Part shown: positions 9,353-17,194 of the stretch, piece after piece | Layout of the letters: the number at the start of each line of letters is the position of its first letter | How positions within the stretch are numbered: the stretch's first letter is position 1 | DNA from: Bacteroidales bacterium UBA1714 | GTDB lineage: Bacteria; Bacteroidota; Bacteroidia; Bacteroidales; Paludibacteraceae | DNA: 47,281 nt | NCBI GenBank assembly: GCA_002317295.1 | Contig: DCIY01000011.1 | Span: forward strand, 1-47,281 | Direction: 5' to 3' | Notes under the pieces: model-generated | Database searches by the model: none | Told to the model about the DNA's origin: nothing | What the model saw: only the letters and a program-made list of their open reading frames with translations | Program-made: the position numbers and the translations under genes

Positions 9353-9610
9353 ATGGAAACAAGAAATCTTAGAAAAGAGCGCCAGGGCGTAGTCGTTTCC
9401 AACAAGATGGATAAGACAATTGTCGTAGCCGTTAAGTGGAAAGAGAAACACCCTATTTATGGCAAATTCGTGAATAAAACTCGTAAGTTCCATGTTCACG
9501 ACGAGAAAAATGAGAGCGGCATCGGTGATATCGTTCGCATCATGGAAACTCGTCCATTGAGCAAAACAGTTCGTTGGCGTTTAACTCAAATTGTAGAAAG
9601 GGCTAAGTAA
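9353..9610 (+). CDS. rpsQ: 30S ribosomal protein S17
   Basis: An 85-residue S17, an OB-fold primary 16S rRNA binder. It shows RKERQGVVVSNKMDKTIVVAV and the conserved C-terminal half DIVRIMETRPLSKTVRWRL. It is separated from rplN by only 2 nt. Confidence 0.96.
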   Translation: METRNLRKERQGVVVSNKMDKTIVVAVKWKEKHPIYGKFVNKTRKFHVHDEKNESGIGDIVRIMETRPLSKTVRWRLTQIVERAK

Positions 9611-9612
9611 TT

Positions 9613-9978
9613 ATGGTACAACAAGAATCAAGACTCATCGTTGCTGATAACAGCGGTGCAAAAGAAGCATTATGCATCCGAGTTCTCGGTGGTACCAAGA
9701 AGCGCTATGCATCCCTGGGTGACACCATCGTAGTAGCCGTTAAGGGCGTTATCCCTTCCAGCGAAATCAAGGACGGTACGGTTAGCCGTGCTATCGTGGT
9801 TCGCGTGAAGAAAGAGGTGCGTCGTGCAGATGGCAGTTACATCCGTTTTGATGATAACGCATGCGTGCTCATCAACAACGCCGGTGAACTCCGTGGCTCG
9901 CGTATCTTTGGCCCCGTTGCCCGTGAACTCCGTCAAACGAACATGAAAATTATTTCTCTGGCACCTGAAGTGCTCTAA
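9613..9978 (+). CDS. rplN: 50S ribosomal protein L14
   Basis: A 121-residue L14 at the subunit interface. It shows MVQQESRLIVADNSGAKEALCIRVLGG, the middle VVRVKKEVRRADGSYIRFDDNACVLIN and the end GSRIFGPVARELR. Length and order are standard for an spc-type block. Confidence 0.98.
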   Translation: MVQQESRLIVADNSGAKEALCIRVLGGTKKRYASLGDTIVVAVKGVIPSSEIKDGTVSRAIVVRVKKEVRRADGSYIRFDDNACVLINNAGELRGSRIFGPVARELRQTNMKIISLAPEVL

Positions 9979-9997
9979 TCACTAAATTTTTAATAAT

Positions 9998-10306
9998 ATG
10001 GCAAAGTTACATATTAAGAAAGGTGATATCGTCTATGTGAACGCAGGTGCTTCTAAAGGTAAGACCGGTCGTGTGCTGGAAGTACTGGTAGAGAAACAGC
10101 GTGCTATCGTAGAAGGTGTCAACATGGTTAGCAAGGCTACCAAACCTAATGCAAAGAACCCTCAAGGGGGTATAGTTAAACAGGAAAGTCCTATCCATAT
10201 CTCGAACCTCAACCCGGTTGAGGACGGTAAACCCGTTCGCGTAGGCCGTATCGAGAAGGATGGTAAACTGATCCGCGTAAGTAAAAAATCAGGTAAAGAA
10301 ATTTAA
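9998..10306 (+). CDS. rplX: 50S ribosomal protein L24
   Basis: A 102-residue L24 with an N-terminal KOW motif (HIKKGDIVYVNAGASKGKTGRVLEV), an assembly-initiating protein near the tunnel exit. It has the conserved NMVSKATKPNAKNPQGGIVKQESPIHISNL. It lies between L14 and L5 as expected. Confidence 0.96.
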   Translation: MAKLHIKKGDIVYVNAGASKGKTGRVLEVLVEKQRAIVEGVNMVSKATKPNAKNPQGGIVKQESPIHISNLNPVEDGKPVRVGRIEKDGKLIRVSKKSGKEI

Positions 10307-10308
10307 GC

Positions 10309-10851
10309 ATGAATACAGCAAGCATGAAACAGGATTATCAGGAGCGCATCGTTCCTATCCTGATGAAAGAGTTTGGTTACACTACCGTTATGCAGTGCCC
10401 GAAACTCACAAAGATTGTCCTCAACCAGGGCCTTGGCGAAGCTGTTGCTGACAAGAAGATCGTAGAGGTTGCTCAACAGGAGATGACCCTGATCAGTGGT
10501 CAAAAAGCCGTTGCTACAGTTTCCAAGAAAGATATTGCCAACTTCAAGGTTCGTAAAAAAATGCCTATCGGTGTTCGCGTAACTCTCCGTGGTGAGCGTA
10601 TGTACGAGTTCTTGGAGCGCCTCGTTCGCGTGGCTCTTCCTCGTATCCGTGACTTCAAAGGTATCGAGAATAAGATGGACGGCCGTGGTAACTACACGTT
10701 AGGTATCACCGAGCAGATTATCTTCCCTGAAATTAACATTGATAACATCACCAAACTGCTGGGTATGAACATCACGTTCGTTACCACCGCACCCACCGAT
10801 GCCGAAGGTTTCGCTCTGTTGCGTGAGTTTGGTTTGCCGTTCAAGAAGTAA
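10309..10851 (+). CDS. rplE: 50S ribosomal protein L5
   Basis: A 180-residue L5 that binds 5S rRNA in the central protuberance. Conserved segments: KLTKIVLNQGLGEAVADKK, KKMPIGVRVTLRGERMYEFLERL and NYTLGITEQIIFPEI. The start at 10309 lies 2 nt past the rplX stop; a second in-frame ATG at 10324 is also possible and would shorten it by five residues. Confidence 0.97.
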   Translation: MNTASMKQDYQERIVPILMKEFGYTTVMQCPKLTKIVLNQGLGEAVADKKIVEVAQQEMTLISGQKAVATVSKKDIANFKVRKKMPIGVRVTLRGERMYEFLERLVRVALPRIRDFKGIENKMDGRGNYTLGITEQIIFPEINIDNITKLLGMNITFVTTAPTDAEGFALLREFGLPFKK

Positions 10852-10876
10852 TAACCTTTAGAAACGAAACAAGACT

Positions 10877-11146
10877 ATGGCAAAAGAATCAATGAAAGCC
10901 CGTGAGGTAAAACGCGCTGCTTTGTGCGCTAAGTACGCTACCAAGCGTGCCCAACTCCTCAAGGACGGAGACTATGAAGGTCTTCAGGAACTGCCGAAAA
11001 ACGCCAGTCCGGTACGTCTGCACAATCGTTGCATGATCACCGGTCGTCCGAAAGGTTATATGCGTGCATTCGGTCTGAGCCGTATTCAATTCCGTGAGAT
11101 GGCCTCCAAAGGCTTGATCCCGGGCGTGAAGAAAGCCAGCTGGTAA
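10877..11146 (+). CDS. rpsN: 30S ribosomal protein S14, zinc-free type
   Basis: An 89-residue S14 of the long form without the CxxC...CxxC zinc-binding motif of short S14, so it should not need zinc. It shows MKAREVKRAALCAKYATKR and the conserved end MITGRPKGYMRAFGLSRIQFREMASKGLIPGVKKASW. With the zinc-free L36 (16190-16306) the cluster carries two zinc-independent versions. A 118-nt structured gap follows before rpsH. Confidence 0.96.
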   Translation: MAKESMKAREVKRAALCAKYATKRAQLLKDGDYEGLQELPKNASPVRLHNRCMITGRPKGYMRAFGLSRIQFREMASKGLIPGVKKASW

Positions 11147-11264
11147 GATATTTCGTAAGTTCTGGAACGTCCGGGTCTCCCGGTAGTTCCGGAATACTGC
11201 GAAGAATAAACATTATTATTAAACAATGTCCCGATAGTCGGGATAATTTTAAAACAAAACATTT
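11147..11264 (+). promoter_or_regulatory. rpsN-rpsH intergenic hairpins
   Basis: Two clean hairpins with 3-nt loops sit in the gap. The first is CCGGG-TCT-CCCGG (11171-11183), wrapped by outer arms TTCTGGAAC (11160-11168) and GTTCCGGAA (11186-11194). The second is TCCCGA-TAG-TCGGGA (11229-11243), followed by TAATTTT. S8, encoded next, is the known repressor of the spc operon in enterobacteria, so an S8 target or an attenuator is plausible, but the fold is not the known one. The short-loop geometry also resembles the dispersed hairpin repeats elsewhere in the window. Confidence 0.5.
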
Positions 11265-11660
11265 ATGACAGATCCAATCGCAGATTATCTCACTCGACTG
11301 AGAAATGCAATCAAGGCAGGTCACCGCGTGGTGGAAATTCCTGCTTCGAATCTGAAGAAAGAGATCACTCGTATCTTATTTGAGAAGGGTTATATCCTCT
11401 CCTATAAGTTCGTGGAAGATGGCCCTCAGGGAACCATTAAGGTGGCCTTGAAGTATGATCCGGTTAACAAAGTTAACGCCATTCGTAGTTTACAACGCGT
11501 ATCGACTCCCGGTTTGCGTCAGTACGTGGGTTATCGTGAGATGCCCCGTGTACTCAACGGCTTGGGTATCGCTATTCTGAGCACCTCCAAAGGTGTGATG
11601 ACCAACAAGGAGGCTGAAGGCCTGAAGTTGGGTGGTGAAGTGATTTGTTATGTATATTAA
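11265..11660 (+). CDS. rpsH: 30S ribosomal protein S8
   Basis: A 131-residue S8, a central-domain 16S rRNA binder. It begins MTDPIADYLTRLRNAIKAGH and contains RVSTPGLRQYVGYREMPRVLNGLGIAILSTSKGVMTNKEA, which is diagnostic. In enterobacteria it represses the spc operon; here the structured gap just upstream is a candidate site. Confidence 0.97.
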   Translation: MTDPIADYLTRLRNAIKAGHRVVEIPASNLKKEITRILFEKGYILSYKFVEDGPQGTIKVALKYDPVNKVNAIRSLQRVSTPGLRQYVGYREMPRVLNGLGIAILSTSKGVMTNKEAEGLKLGGEVICYVY

Positions 11661-11677
11661 TGTAGGGAGGAAACAGT

Positions 11678-12238
11678 ATGTCAAGAATTGGTAAATTACC
11701 TATCGCAATCCCTGCAGGTGTTAATGTAACCGTTGCTTCGGATAATATGGTGACCGTTAAGGGTCCCAAAGGTGAACTCAAACAACAAGTGAATCCCCAA
11801 ATTACCGTTAATGTAGAAGAGGGTGTGTGCCATGTTACTCGTCCCAATGATGAGAAAGAAATGCGCTCCATGCACGGCTTGTATCGTGCCCTGATTCACA
11901 ATATGGTAGTAGGTGTAAGTGAGGGTTATAAGCAGACTCTCCAACTCCATGGTGTCGGTTTCCGTTGTGAAATGGCTCAAGTGCCCAACACACTGAACCT
12001 GACTCTGGGTTATACGCACCCGATTTTGCTGCAATTACCCAAAGAGGTAAAGGTAGAAACCAAAACGGAGCGTAACCAGGATCCGTTGATCATGCTCGAA
12101 TGCGCTGACAAGCAACTGCTTGGCCAAATTTGCGCGAAGATTCGTACCTTCCGTAAACCCGAACCTTACAAGGGTAAAGGTGTTCTCTTCTTGGGTGAAG
12201 TTGTTCGTCGTAAGGCTGGTAAATCGGCTGCTAAATAA
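11678..12238 (+). CDS. rplF: 50S ribosomal protein L6
   Basis: A 186-residue L6 with two similar alpha/beta domains, near the sarcin-ricin loop. It shows MSRIGKLPIAIPAGV, VKGPKGELK and the C-terminal ADKQLLGQICAKIRTFRKPEPYKGKG. A GGGAGG site (11665-11670) lies 7 nt before the start, unusual for Bacteroidota. Length is normal. Confidence 0.97.
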   Translation: MSRIGKLPIAIPAGVNVTVASDNMVTVKGPKGELKQQVNPQITVNVEEGVCHVTRPNDEKEMRSMHGLYRALIHNMVVGVSEGYKQTLQLHGVGFRCEMAQVPNTLNLTLGYTHPILLQLPKEVKVETKTERNQDPLIMLECADKQLLGQICAKIRTFRKPEPYKGKGVLFLGEVVRRKAGKSAAK

Positions 12239-12256
12239 TTAAGAAAGGAATAAGTT

Positions 12257-12601
12257 ATGGATAAGAAAATTGCACGTAGAGCTAGAATTAAAGCTTCTAT
12301 CCGTACGAAAGTATCGGGTACCGCTGAGCAACCTCGTCTGACCGTATTCCGTTCGAATTGCCAGATTTATGCTCAAGTAATTGACGATGTGAAGGGTGTT
12401 ACCCTCGCCAGCGCTTCCTCGCTGAATATTAAGGATAAAATGACTAAGACAGAGAAGGCCAAAAAGGTGGGCGCTATGATTGCTGAAGCAGCTAAGGCTG
12501 CTGGCGTAGAAAGCGTCGTATTCGACCGTAATGGTTATCTGTATCATGGTCGTGTTCAATCATTGGCAGATGCAGCTCGCGAAGCTGGTCTTAAATTCTA
12601 A
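12257..12601 (+). CDS. rplR: 50S ribosomal protein L18
   Basis: A 114-residue L18, a 5S rRNA binder of the central protuberance. It shows RRARIKASIRTKVSGTAEQPRLTVFRSNCQIYAQVIDD and the end VVFDRNGYLYHGRVQSLADAAREAGLKF. It has the usual position between L6 and S5. Confidence 0.97.
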   Translation: MDKKIARRARIKASIRTKVSGTAEQPRLTVFRSNCQIYAQVIDDVKGVTLASASSLNIKDKMTKTEKAKKVGAMIAEAAKAAGVESVVFDRNGYLYHGRVQSLADAAREAGLKF

Positions 12602-12618
12602 AAACAAGGAGACTGTAT

Positions 12619-13125
12619 ATGAAACGAGTAAAAACAACTCAAGACTTGGAACTCAAGGAGCGCCTGGTCGCTGTTAACCGCGTAACTAAAGTTACGAAAG
12701 GTGGTCGTACCATGACATTTGCAGCCATCGTTGTTGTAGGAAATGGTGCCGGTATCGTAGGCTGGGGCCTGGGTAAAGCAGGTGAAGTACAAGCTGCTAT
12801 CCAGAAGGCTACAGAGTCTGCAAAGAAGAACCTCATTCAAGTTCCTGTACTGAAAGGTACTGTTCCTCACGAGCAGTATTCCAAATTTGGTGGTGCACGC
12901 GTATACTTGCAACCCGCTACCCACGGTACCGGAGTCAAGGCCGGTGGTGCCATGCGTGCCGTATTGGAGAGTGCCGGTGTAACCGACATTTTGGCTAAGG
13001 CAAAAGGAAGCTCGAATCCTCACAACCTCGTTAAGGCTACCATTCAGGCCCTGGGCGAGATGCGTGATGCTAGAGAAGTGGCTCAAAATCGTGGCGTAAG
13101 TCTCGATGTAGTGTTTAACGGATAA
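12619..13125 (+). CDS. rpsE: 30S ribosomal protein S5
   Basis: A 168-residue S5, involved in decoding accuracy and mRNA unwinding. The double-stranded RNA-binding N-terminal half has LKERLVAVNRVTKVTKGGRTMTFAAIVVVG, and GAIVGWGLGKAGE-like residues follow. An AAGGAGA site at 12606-12612 precedes the start by 6 nt. Confidence 0.97.
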   Translation: MKRVKTTQDLELKERLVAVNRVTKVTKGGRTMTFAAIVVVGNGAGIVGWGLGKAGEVQAAIQKATESAKKNLIQVPVLKGTVPHEQYSKFGGARVYLQPATHGTGVKAGGAMRAVLESAGVTDILAKAKGSSNPHNLVKATIQALGEMRDAREVAQNRGVSLDVVFNG

Positions 13126-13138
13126 AATTTAGACTACT

Positions 13139-13315
13139 ATGGCAAAAATTAAAATTCAACAAGTACGCAGCATTATCAAATGCCCAAAAGCACAGAAACT
13201 GACTATGGCAGCTCTGGGCTTGAAGAAAATGAATGCCATCGTGGAACACGAAGCCACCCCTGCTATTCTGGGAATGGTGGAAAAAGTTAAACACCTGGTA
13301 AAAGTTATTGATTAA
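13139..13315 (+). CDS. rpmD: 50S ribosomal protein L30
   Basis: A 58-residue L30, small and easily missed. The translation MAKIKIQQVRSIIKCPKAQK continues to MAALGLKKMNAIVEHEATPA and ends with KVKHLVKVID. This matches the L30 ferredoxin-like core (the RS.I.....Q..T...LGL......V pattern) and the S5-L30-L15 order. It starts 13 nt after rpsE and is followed by rplO after 22 nt. Confidence 0.95.
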   Translation: MAKIKIQQVRSIIKCPKAQKLTMAALGLKKMNAIVEHEATPAILGMVEKVKHLVKVID

Positions 13316-13337
13316 CGAATTAAAACTTACAAGCATT

Positions 13338-13784
13338 ATGGAATTAAATAATTTAACTCCGGCTGCAGGAAGTGTGAAGACTGCCAAGCGTATCGGTCGT
13401 GGTGCCGGTTCGGGTCTTGGTGGAACTTCTACCCGTGGTCACAAGGGTGCCAAATCACGTTCGGGCTACTCCAAGAAGATTGGTTTCGAAGGTGGTCAGA
13501 TGCCTATGCAACGCCGTTTGCCGAAATTTGGATTTAAGAACATCAATCGTGTAGAGTACAAGGCCATCAACCTCAATATTCTGCAACAGTTGGCTGACAC
13601 CAAGCATCTCGAAGTGATTGGTTTACCCGAACTCTTTGAGGCCGGTTTCATCAACAAATCGATGCTCGTTAAAGTACTCGGTAATGGAACTCTGACAGCA
13701 AAACTCACCGTGAAAGCCAACGCTTTCTCCAAGAGTGCTGAAGAGGCTATTGTAGCAGCCGGTGGAACGATTGAAAAAATCTAA
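13338..13784 (+). CDS. rplO: 50S ribosomal protein L15
   Basis: A 148-residue L15, a late-assembly large-subunit protein. It begins MELNNLTPAAGSVKTAKRIGRGAGSGLGGTSTRGHKGAKSR, the glycine/basic-rich N-terminal extension typical of the family, then GFEGGQMPMQRRLPKFGF. An in-frame TTG at 13308 lies inside rpmD and is rejected in favour of the ATG at 13338. secY follows after 15 nt. Confidence 0.97.
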   Translation: MELNNLTPAAGSVKTAKRIGRGAGSGLGGTSTRGHKGAKSRSGYSKKIGFEGGQMPMQRRLPKFGFKNINRVEYKAINLNILQQLADTKHLEVIGLPELFEAGFINKSMLVKVLGNGTLTAKLTVKANAFSKSAEEAIVAAGGTIEKI

Positions 13785-13799
13785 TAACAGACAAGAATC

Positions 13800-15140
13800 A
13801 TGAAATTTATTGAAACATGTAAGAATATCTGGAAGATTGAGGACCTGCGCAAGCGTCTGTTAACCACGCTTTTGTTCGTGTTGATTTATCGCTTCGGTTC
13901 GTTTATTGTTCTTCCCGGTATTGACCCGACAGCATTGAGTAACCTGCATGCACAGACTGCAGGTGGTTTGATGGCGTTGTTGGACATGTTCTCCGGTGGT
14001 GCATTCTCCAATGCTTCGGTATTTGCCCTGGGTATTATGCCGTACATCTCTGCCAGTATCGTCATCCAATTGCTCACAATTGCGGTGCCATACTTCCAGA
14101 AAATGCAAAAGGAGGGTGAATCCGGCCGTCAGAAGATGAACCAAATTACCCGCTATCTGACCGTTGCTATTCTGTTGTTCCAAGGTCCCAGCTACCTGGT
14201 TAACCTCAGTGTCCAAATGGCATCTGCAGGTCAGGCCTTGCAATTGGGCCTGAACTGGTTCACTATTTCGTCTACGATTATTCTGTGTGCAGGCTCTATG
14301 TTCGTGATGTGGTTGGGTGAGCGTATTACCGATCGTGGTATTGGAAATGGTATTTCCTTTATCATTCTGATTGGTATCATTGCTCGTTTCCCAGGCGCTA
14401 TCGTACAAGAGTTCTCGTCACGACTCAATGACGCAGGTGGTGGATTGGTAGTATTCCTGTTGGAAGTAGTCATTATGTTGTTAGTGTTTGCCTTTGCTAT
14501 CATGTTGGTTCAGGGTACGCGTAAGATTCCTGTACAATATGCAAAGCGTGTGGTAGGCAACAAGCAGTATGGTGGTGTTCGTCAGTACATTCCTTTGAAA
14601 GTGAATGCCGCTAATGTAATGCCAATCATTTTCGCACAAGCGATCATGTTCATCCCAATTGCTATCGTTGGCTTCCGCGCAGACGGCTCTAACGCATTTG
14701 TTCGTGCTTTCATGGATAATAACGGATTCTGGTATAACTTGATATTTGCCATTCTCATTATTGCCTTCACGTATTTCTATACAGCGATTATCATCAATCC
14801 TGTACAGATGGCTGAGAATCTGAAACTCAACAATGGTTTCATTCCTGGTGTGAAGCCCGGTAAGAAGACGGCTGAATACATTGATTCGATTATGTCACGC
14901 ATCACATTGCCCGGTAGTATTCTGCTGGCAATTATCGCCATCCTGCCTGCCTTTGCACGCTTATTCGGCGTGTCCATGGGATTTGCACAGTTCTTTGGCG
15001 GAACATCCTTGCTGATTATGGTCGGAGTTATCCTGGATACCCTGCAACAGATTGAATCACATCTTCTGATGCGTCACTATGACGGCTTCTTTGAGGGCGG
15101 TATGCGTATCAAGGGTCGTAGTGGAGCAATGGCTTATTAA
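13800..15140 (+). CDS. secY: Preprotein translocase subunit SecY
   Basis: A 446-residue polytopic inner-membrane protein forming the Sec channel. About ten hydrophobic segments can be read, with the plug/signature region GGLMALLDMFSGGAFSNASVFALGIMPYISASIV (residues 59-92), the cytoplasmic loop with VQGTRKIPVQYAKRVVG and the C-terminal EGGMRIKGRSGAMAY. It sits in the usual place after rplO, so membrane protein insertion is expressed with ribosome synthesis. map begins 2 nt after its stop. Confidence 0.98.
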   Translation: MKFIETCKNIWKIEDLRKRLLTTLLFVLIYRFGSFIVLPGIDPTALSNLHAQTAGGLMALLDMFSGGAFSNASVFALGIMPYISASIVIQLLTIAVPYFQKMQKEGESGRQKMNQITRYLTVAILLFQGPSYLVNLSVQMASAGQALQLGLNWFTISSTIILCAGSMFVMWLGERITDRGIGNGISFIILIGIIARFPGAIVQEFSSRLNDAGGGLVVFLLEVVIMLLVFAFAIMLVQGTRKIPVQYAKRVVGNKQYGGVRQYIPLKVNAANVMPIIFAQAIMFIPIAIVGFRADGSNAFVRAFMDNNGFWYNLIFAILIIAFTYFYTAIIINPVQMAENLKLNNGFIPGVKPGKKTAEYIDSIMSRITLPGSILLAIIAILPAFARLFGVSMGFAQFFGGTSLLIMVGVILDTLQQIESHLLMRHYDGFFEGGMRIKGRSGAMAY

Positions 15141-15142
15141 AC

Positions 15143-15928
15143 ATGGTTTATCTTAAGACAGACGAAGAAGTAGAGCTGTTAAGAAAAAGTAATCAACTCT
15201 TGGGCATGGCTTATGGCGAAGTAGCCAAGGCCATTGCCCCAGGGGTGAGTACGGCTCAATTGGATAAGATAGCACATGATTTCATTTGTGACCACGGAGG
15301 TGTTCCTTCCTGTTTGGGTTATGAAGGTTATCCTTGCTCCTTATGTACTTCGGTCAATGAAGAAGTCGTTCATGGTATTCCGTCCAAGGATGTGATACTC
15401 AAGGATGGCGATATTGTCTCGGTAGATGGATGCGTGTTGTTGGGCGGTTTTCACGCCGATTCGGCATACACATTCCCAGTGGGAAATGTGAGCGAAGAGG
15501 TGTTGCGTCTGATGCGTACGACCAAACAGTGTCTGTATTTGGGAATTGAACAGGCCGTAACCGGTCATCGTTTGGGTGATATAGGTTATGCCATTCAAAA
15601 CCACGCGGAAAAAAATGGTTATTCCGTTTGCCGCGAATATGTAGGACATGGTATAGGTCGGGATATGCACGAGGATCCGGAAGTGTGCAACTACGGTCGT
15701 CGCGGAAATGGTATTGTGCTTAAATCGGGCATGGTATTGGCCATCGAACCGATGATTATGATGGGTCGCAAGAACGTCATACTCGAGGATGATGGTTGGA
15801 CTGCCCGCACGGCAGATCGCAAACCGGCAGCCCATTATGAGTTGAGTGTGTGCGTGCGCAACGGCAAAGCAGATATCCTATCCACCTTTGATTATATTCA
15901 ACAAGTCTTAAAAGATAAATTTATTTAA
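15143..15928 (+). CDS. map: Type I methionine aminopeptidase
   Basis: A 261-residue cytoplasmic peptidase removing the N-terminal methionine from new proteins. The dinuclear metal ligands can be placed: Asp in VSVDGCV, Asp in GGFHADSAYTF, His in YVGHGIGRDMHEDP, Glu in LAIEPMIMMG and Glu in AAHYELSVCV. There is no N-terminal zinc-binding or SH3-like extension. Coupled to secY (2-nt gap) and followed by infA, the usual secY-map-infA order. Confidence 0.97.
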   Translation: MVYLKTDEEVELLRKSNQLLGMAYGEVAKAIAPGVSTAQLDKIAHDFICDHGGVPSCLGYEGYPCSLCTSVNEEVVHGIPSKDVILKDGDIVSVDGCVLLGGFHADSAYTFPVGNVSEEVLRLMRTTKQCLYLGIEQAVTGHRLGDIGYAIQNHAEKNGYSVCREYVGHGIGRDMHEDPEVCNYGRRGNGIVLKSGMVLAIEPMIMMGRKNVILEDDGWTARTADRKPAAHYELSVCVRNGKADILSTFDYIQQVLKDKFI

Positions 15929-15943
15929 CAAACCTTAGCACCT

Positions 15944-16162
15944 ATGGCAAAACAAGATGCAATTGAAGTAGACGGAACCATCACCGAGGCATTATCCAAT
16001 GCGATGTTCCGTGTGCAGTTAGAAAGTGGTCATGTCATTATCGCCAATATCTCCGGTAAAATGCGTATGCACTATATCAAGATATTGCCGGGCGATCGCG
16101 TCAAAGTGGAAATGAGCCCTTATGATTTGACACGAGGAAGAATATCATTCCGATATAAATAA
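15944..16162 (+). CDS. infA: Translation initiation factor IF-1
   Basis: A 72-residue OB-fold factor that occupies the A site during initiation. The sequence MAKQDAIEVDGTITEALSNAMFRVQLESGHVIIA and GDRVKVEMSPYDLTRGRISFRYK match the family from end to end. It is followed by rpmJ after 27 nt. Confidence 0.97.
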   Translation: MAKQDAIEVDGTITEALSNAMFRVQLESGHVIIANISGKMRMHYIKILPGDRVKVEMSPYDLTRGRISFRYK

Positions 16163-16189
16163 ATAAACTCCGTAAAAAATTTGTTTTTT

Positions 16190-16306
16190 ATGAAAGTAAG
16201 AGCAAGTATTAAGAAGCGCAATGCGGACTGCAAAATTGTACGCCGCAAAGGCAAACTGTATGTTATTAACAAAAAAGAACCCAAAATGAAAATGCGTCAG
16301 GGATAA
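16190..16306 (+). CDS. rpmJ: 50S ribosomal protein L36, zinc-free type
   Basis: A 38-residue protein read directly from the sequence: MKVRASIKKRNADCKIVRRK, then GKLYVINKKEPKMKMRQG. Length and the KVRAS, CKIVRR and RQG blocks identify L36. Of the Cys/Cys/Cys/His set that binds zinc in the C+ form, only Cys14 remains; the positions of the first and third Cys are Asn, and His33 is Met. It should therefore be zinc-independent, as is usual for Bacteroidota. It lies between infA and rpsM. Confidence 0.96.
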   Translation: MKVRASIKKRNADCKIVRRKGKLYVINKKEPKMKMRQG

Positions 16307-16353
16307 GCATTTCATATTGGTAAACTATTAACAAAATCCCTAAGTAAAGAATT

Positions 16354-16734
16354 ATGGCTATAAGAATTGTCGGTGTAGATCTGCCGCAAAACAAAATCGG
16401 CGAAGTCGGATTGACTTACATCTACGGAATAGGTCGTTCAAGCGCAAAGAAAATCCTGGCAGAGGCAGGCGTAGACCCAAGCATCAAGGTGCAGGATTGG
16501 ACGGATGACCAAGCAGCTAAAATCCGTGAGATCATCGGTGCTAAGTACAAAGTGGAAGGTGATCTTCGTTCGGAAACACAATTGAACATCAAACGTTTGA
16601 TGGATATCGGTTGTTACCGTGGTGTTCGTCATCGTCTCGGACTTCCTGTTCGTGGTCAGTCGACGAAGAATAACGCTCGTACGCGCAAAGGTAAAAAGAA
16701 AACGGTTGCTAATAAGAAGAAGGCAACTAAGTAA
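16354..16734 (+). CDS. rpsM: 30S ribosomal protein S13
   Basis: A 126-residue S13 of the small-subunit head, touching tRNA and the subunit bridge. It shows RIVGVDLPQNKIGEVGLTYIYGIGRSSAKKIL (helix-two-turn-helix region), YRGVRHRLGLPVRGQSTKNNARTRKGKKK and a lysine-rich end. It begins the S13-S11-S4-rpoA-L17 alpha-type block. Confidence 0.97.
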   Translation: MAIRIVGVDLPQNKIGEVGLTYIYGIGRSSAKKILAEAGVDPSIKVQDWTDDQAAKIREIIGAKYKVEGDLRSETQLNIKRLMDIGCYRGVRHRLGLPVRGQSTKNNARTRKGKKKTVANKKKATK

Positions 16735-16761
16735 TCAACCCTTTAAAATCTATCAAACAAT

Positions 16762-17151
16762 ATGGCAAAGAAAACTGTTGCAGCTAAGAAGCGCGTTGTA
16801 AAGATTGACGGTGTTGGTCAACTTCATGTTATGTCTTCTTTCAACAATGTTATTGTTACGATGGCTAATGGTGACGGTCAGGTTATCAGTTGGTCTTCGG
16901 CAGGTAAAATGGGCTTCCGTGGCTCTAAAAAGAATACTCCCTATGCTGCTCAAATGGCAGCTGCTGATTGCGGTAAGGTCGCTTTTGATCTCGGCCTCCG
17001 TAAAGTGAAAGCATACGTTAAAGGTCCCGGTCAAGGACGTGAGAGCGCAATCCGCGCCTGTGTTGCCGCTGGTATCGAAGTAACGGAAATTATTGATGTT
17101 ACTCCTATGCCACACAATGGCTGCCGTCCTCCGAAACGTCGTCGTGTATAA
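16762..17151 (+). CDS. rpsK: 30S ribosomal protein S11
   Basis: A 129-residue S11 of the platform, near the E-site mRNA. Conserved parts: MSSFNNVIVTMANGDGQVISWSSAGKMGFRGSKKNTPYAAQMAA and the end TPMPHNGCRPPKRRRV. The Asn-Gly in PHNGCRP is the site of isoaspartate formation in other species. Length is standard. Confidence 0.97.
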   Translation: MAKKTVAAKKRVVKIDGVGQLHVMSSFNNVIVTMANGDGQVISWSSAGKMGFRGSKKNTPYAAQMAAADCGKVAFDLGLRKVKAYVKGPGQGRESAIRACVAAGIEVTEIIDVTPMPHNGCRPPKRRRV

Positions 17152-17194
17152 CGTAAGTAACATTTTGTAAAATTTAAAATTAAGATTTAAGATT

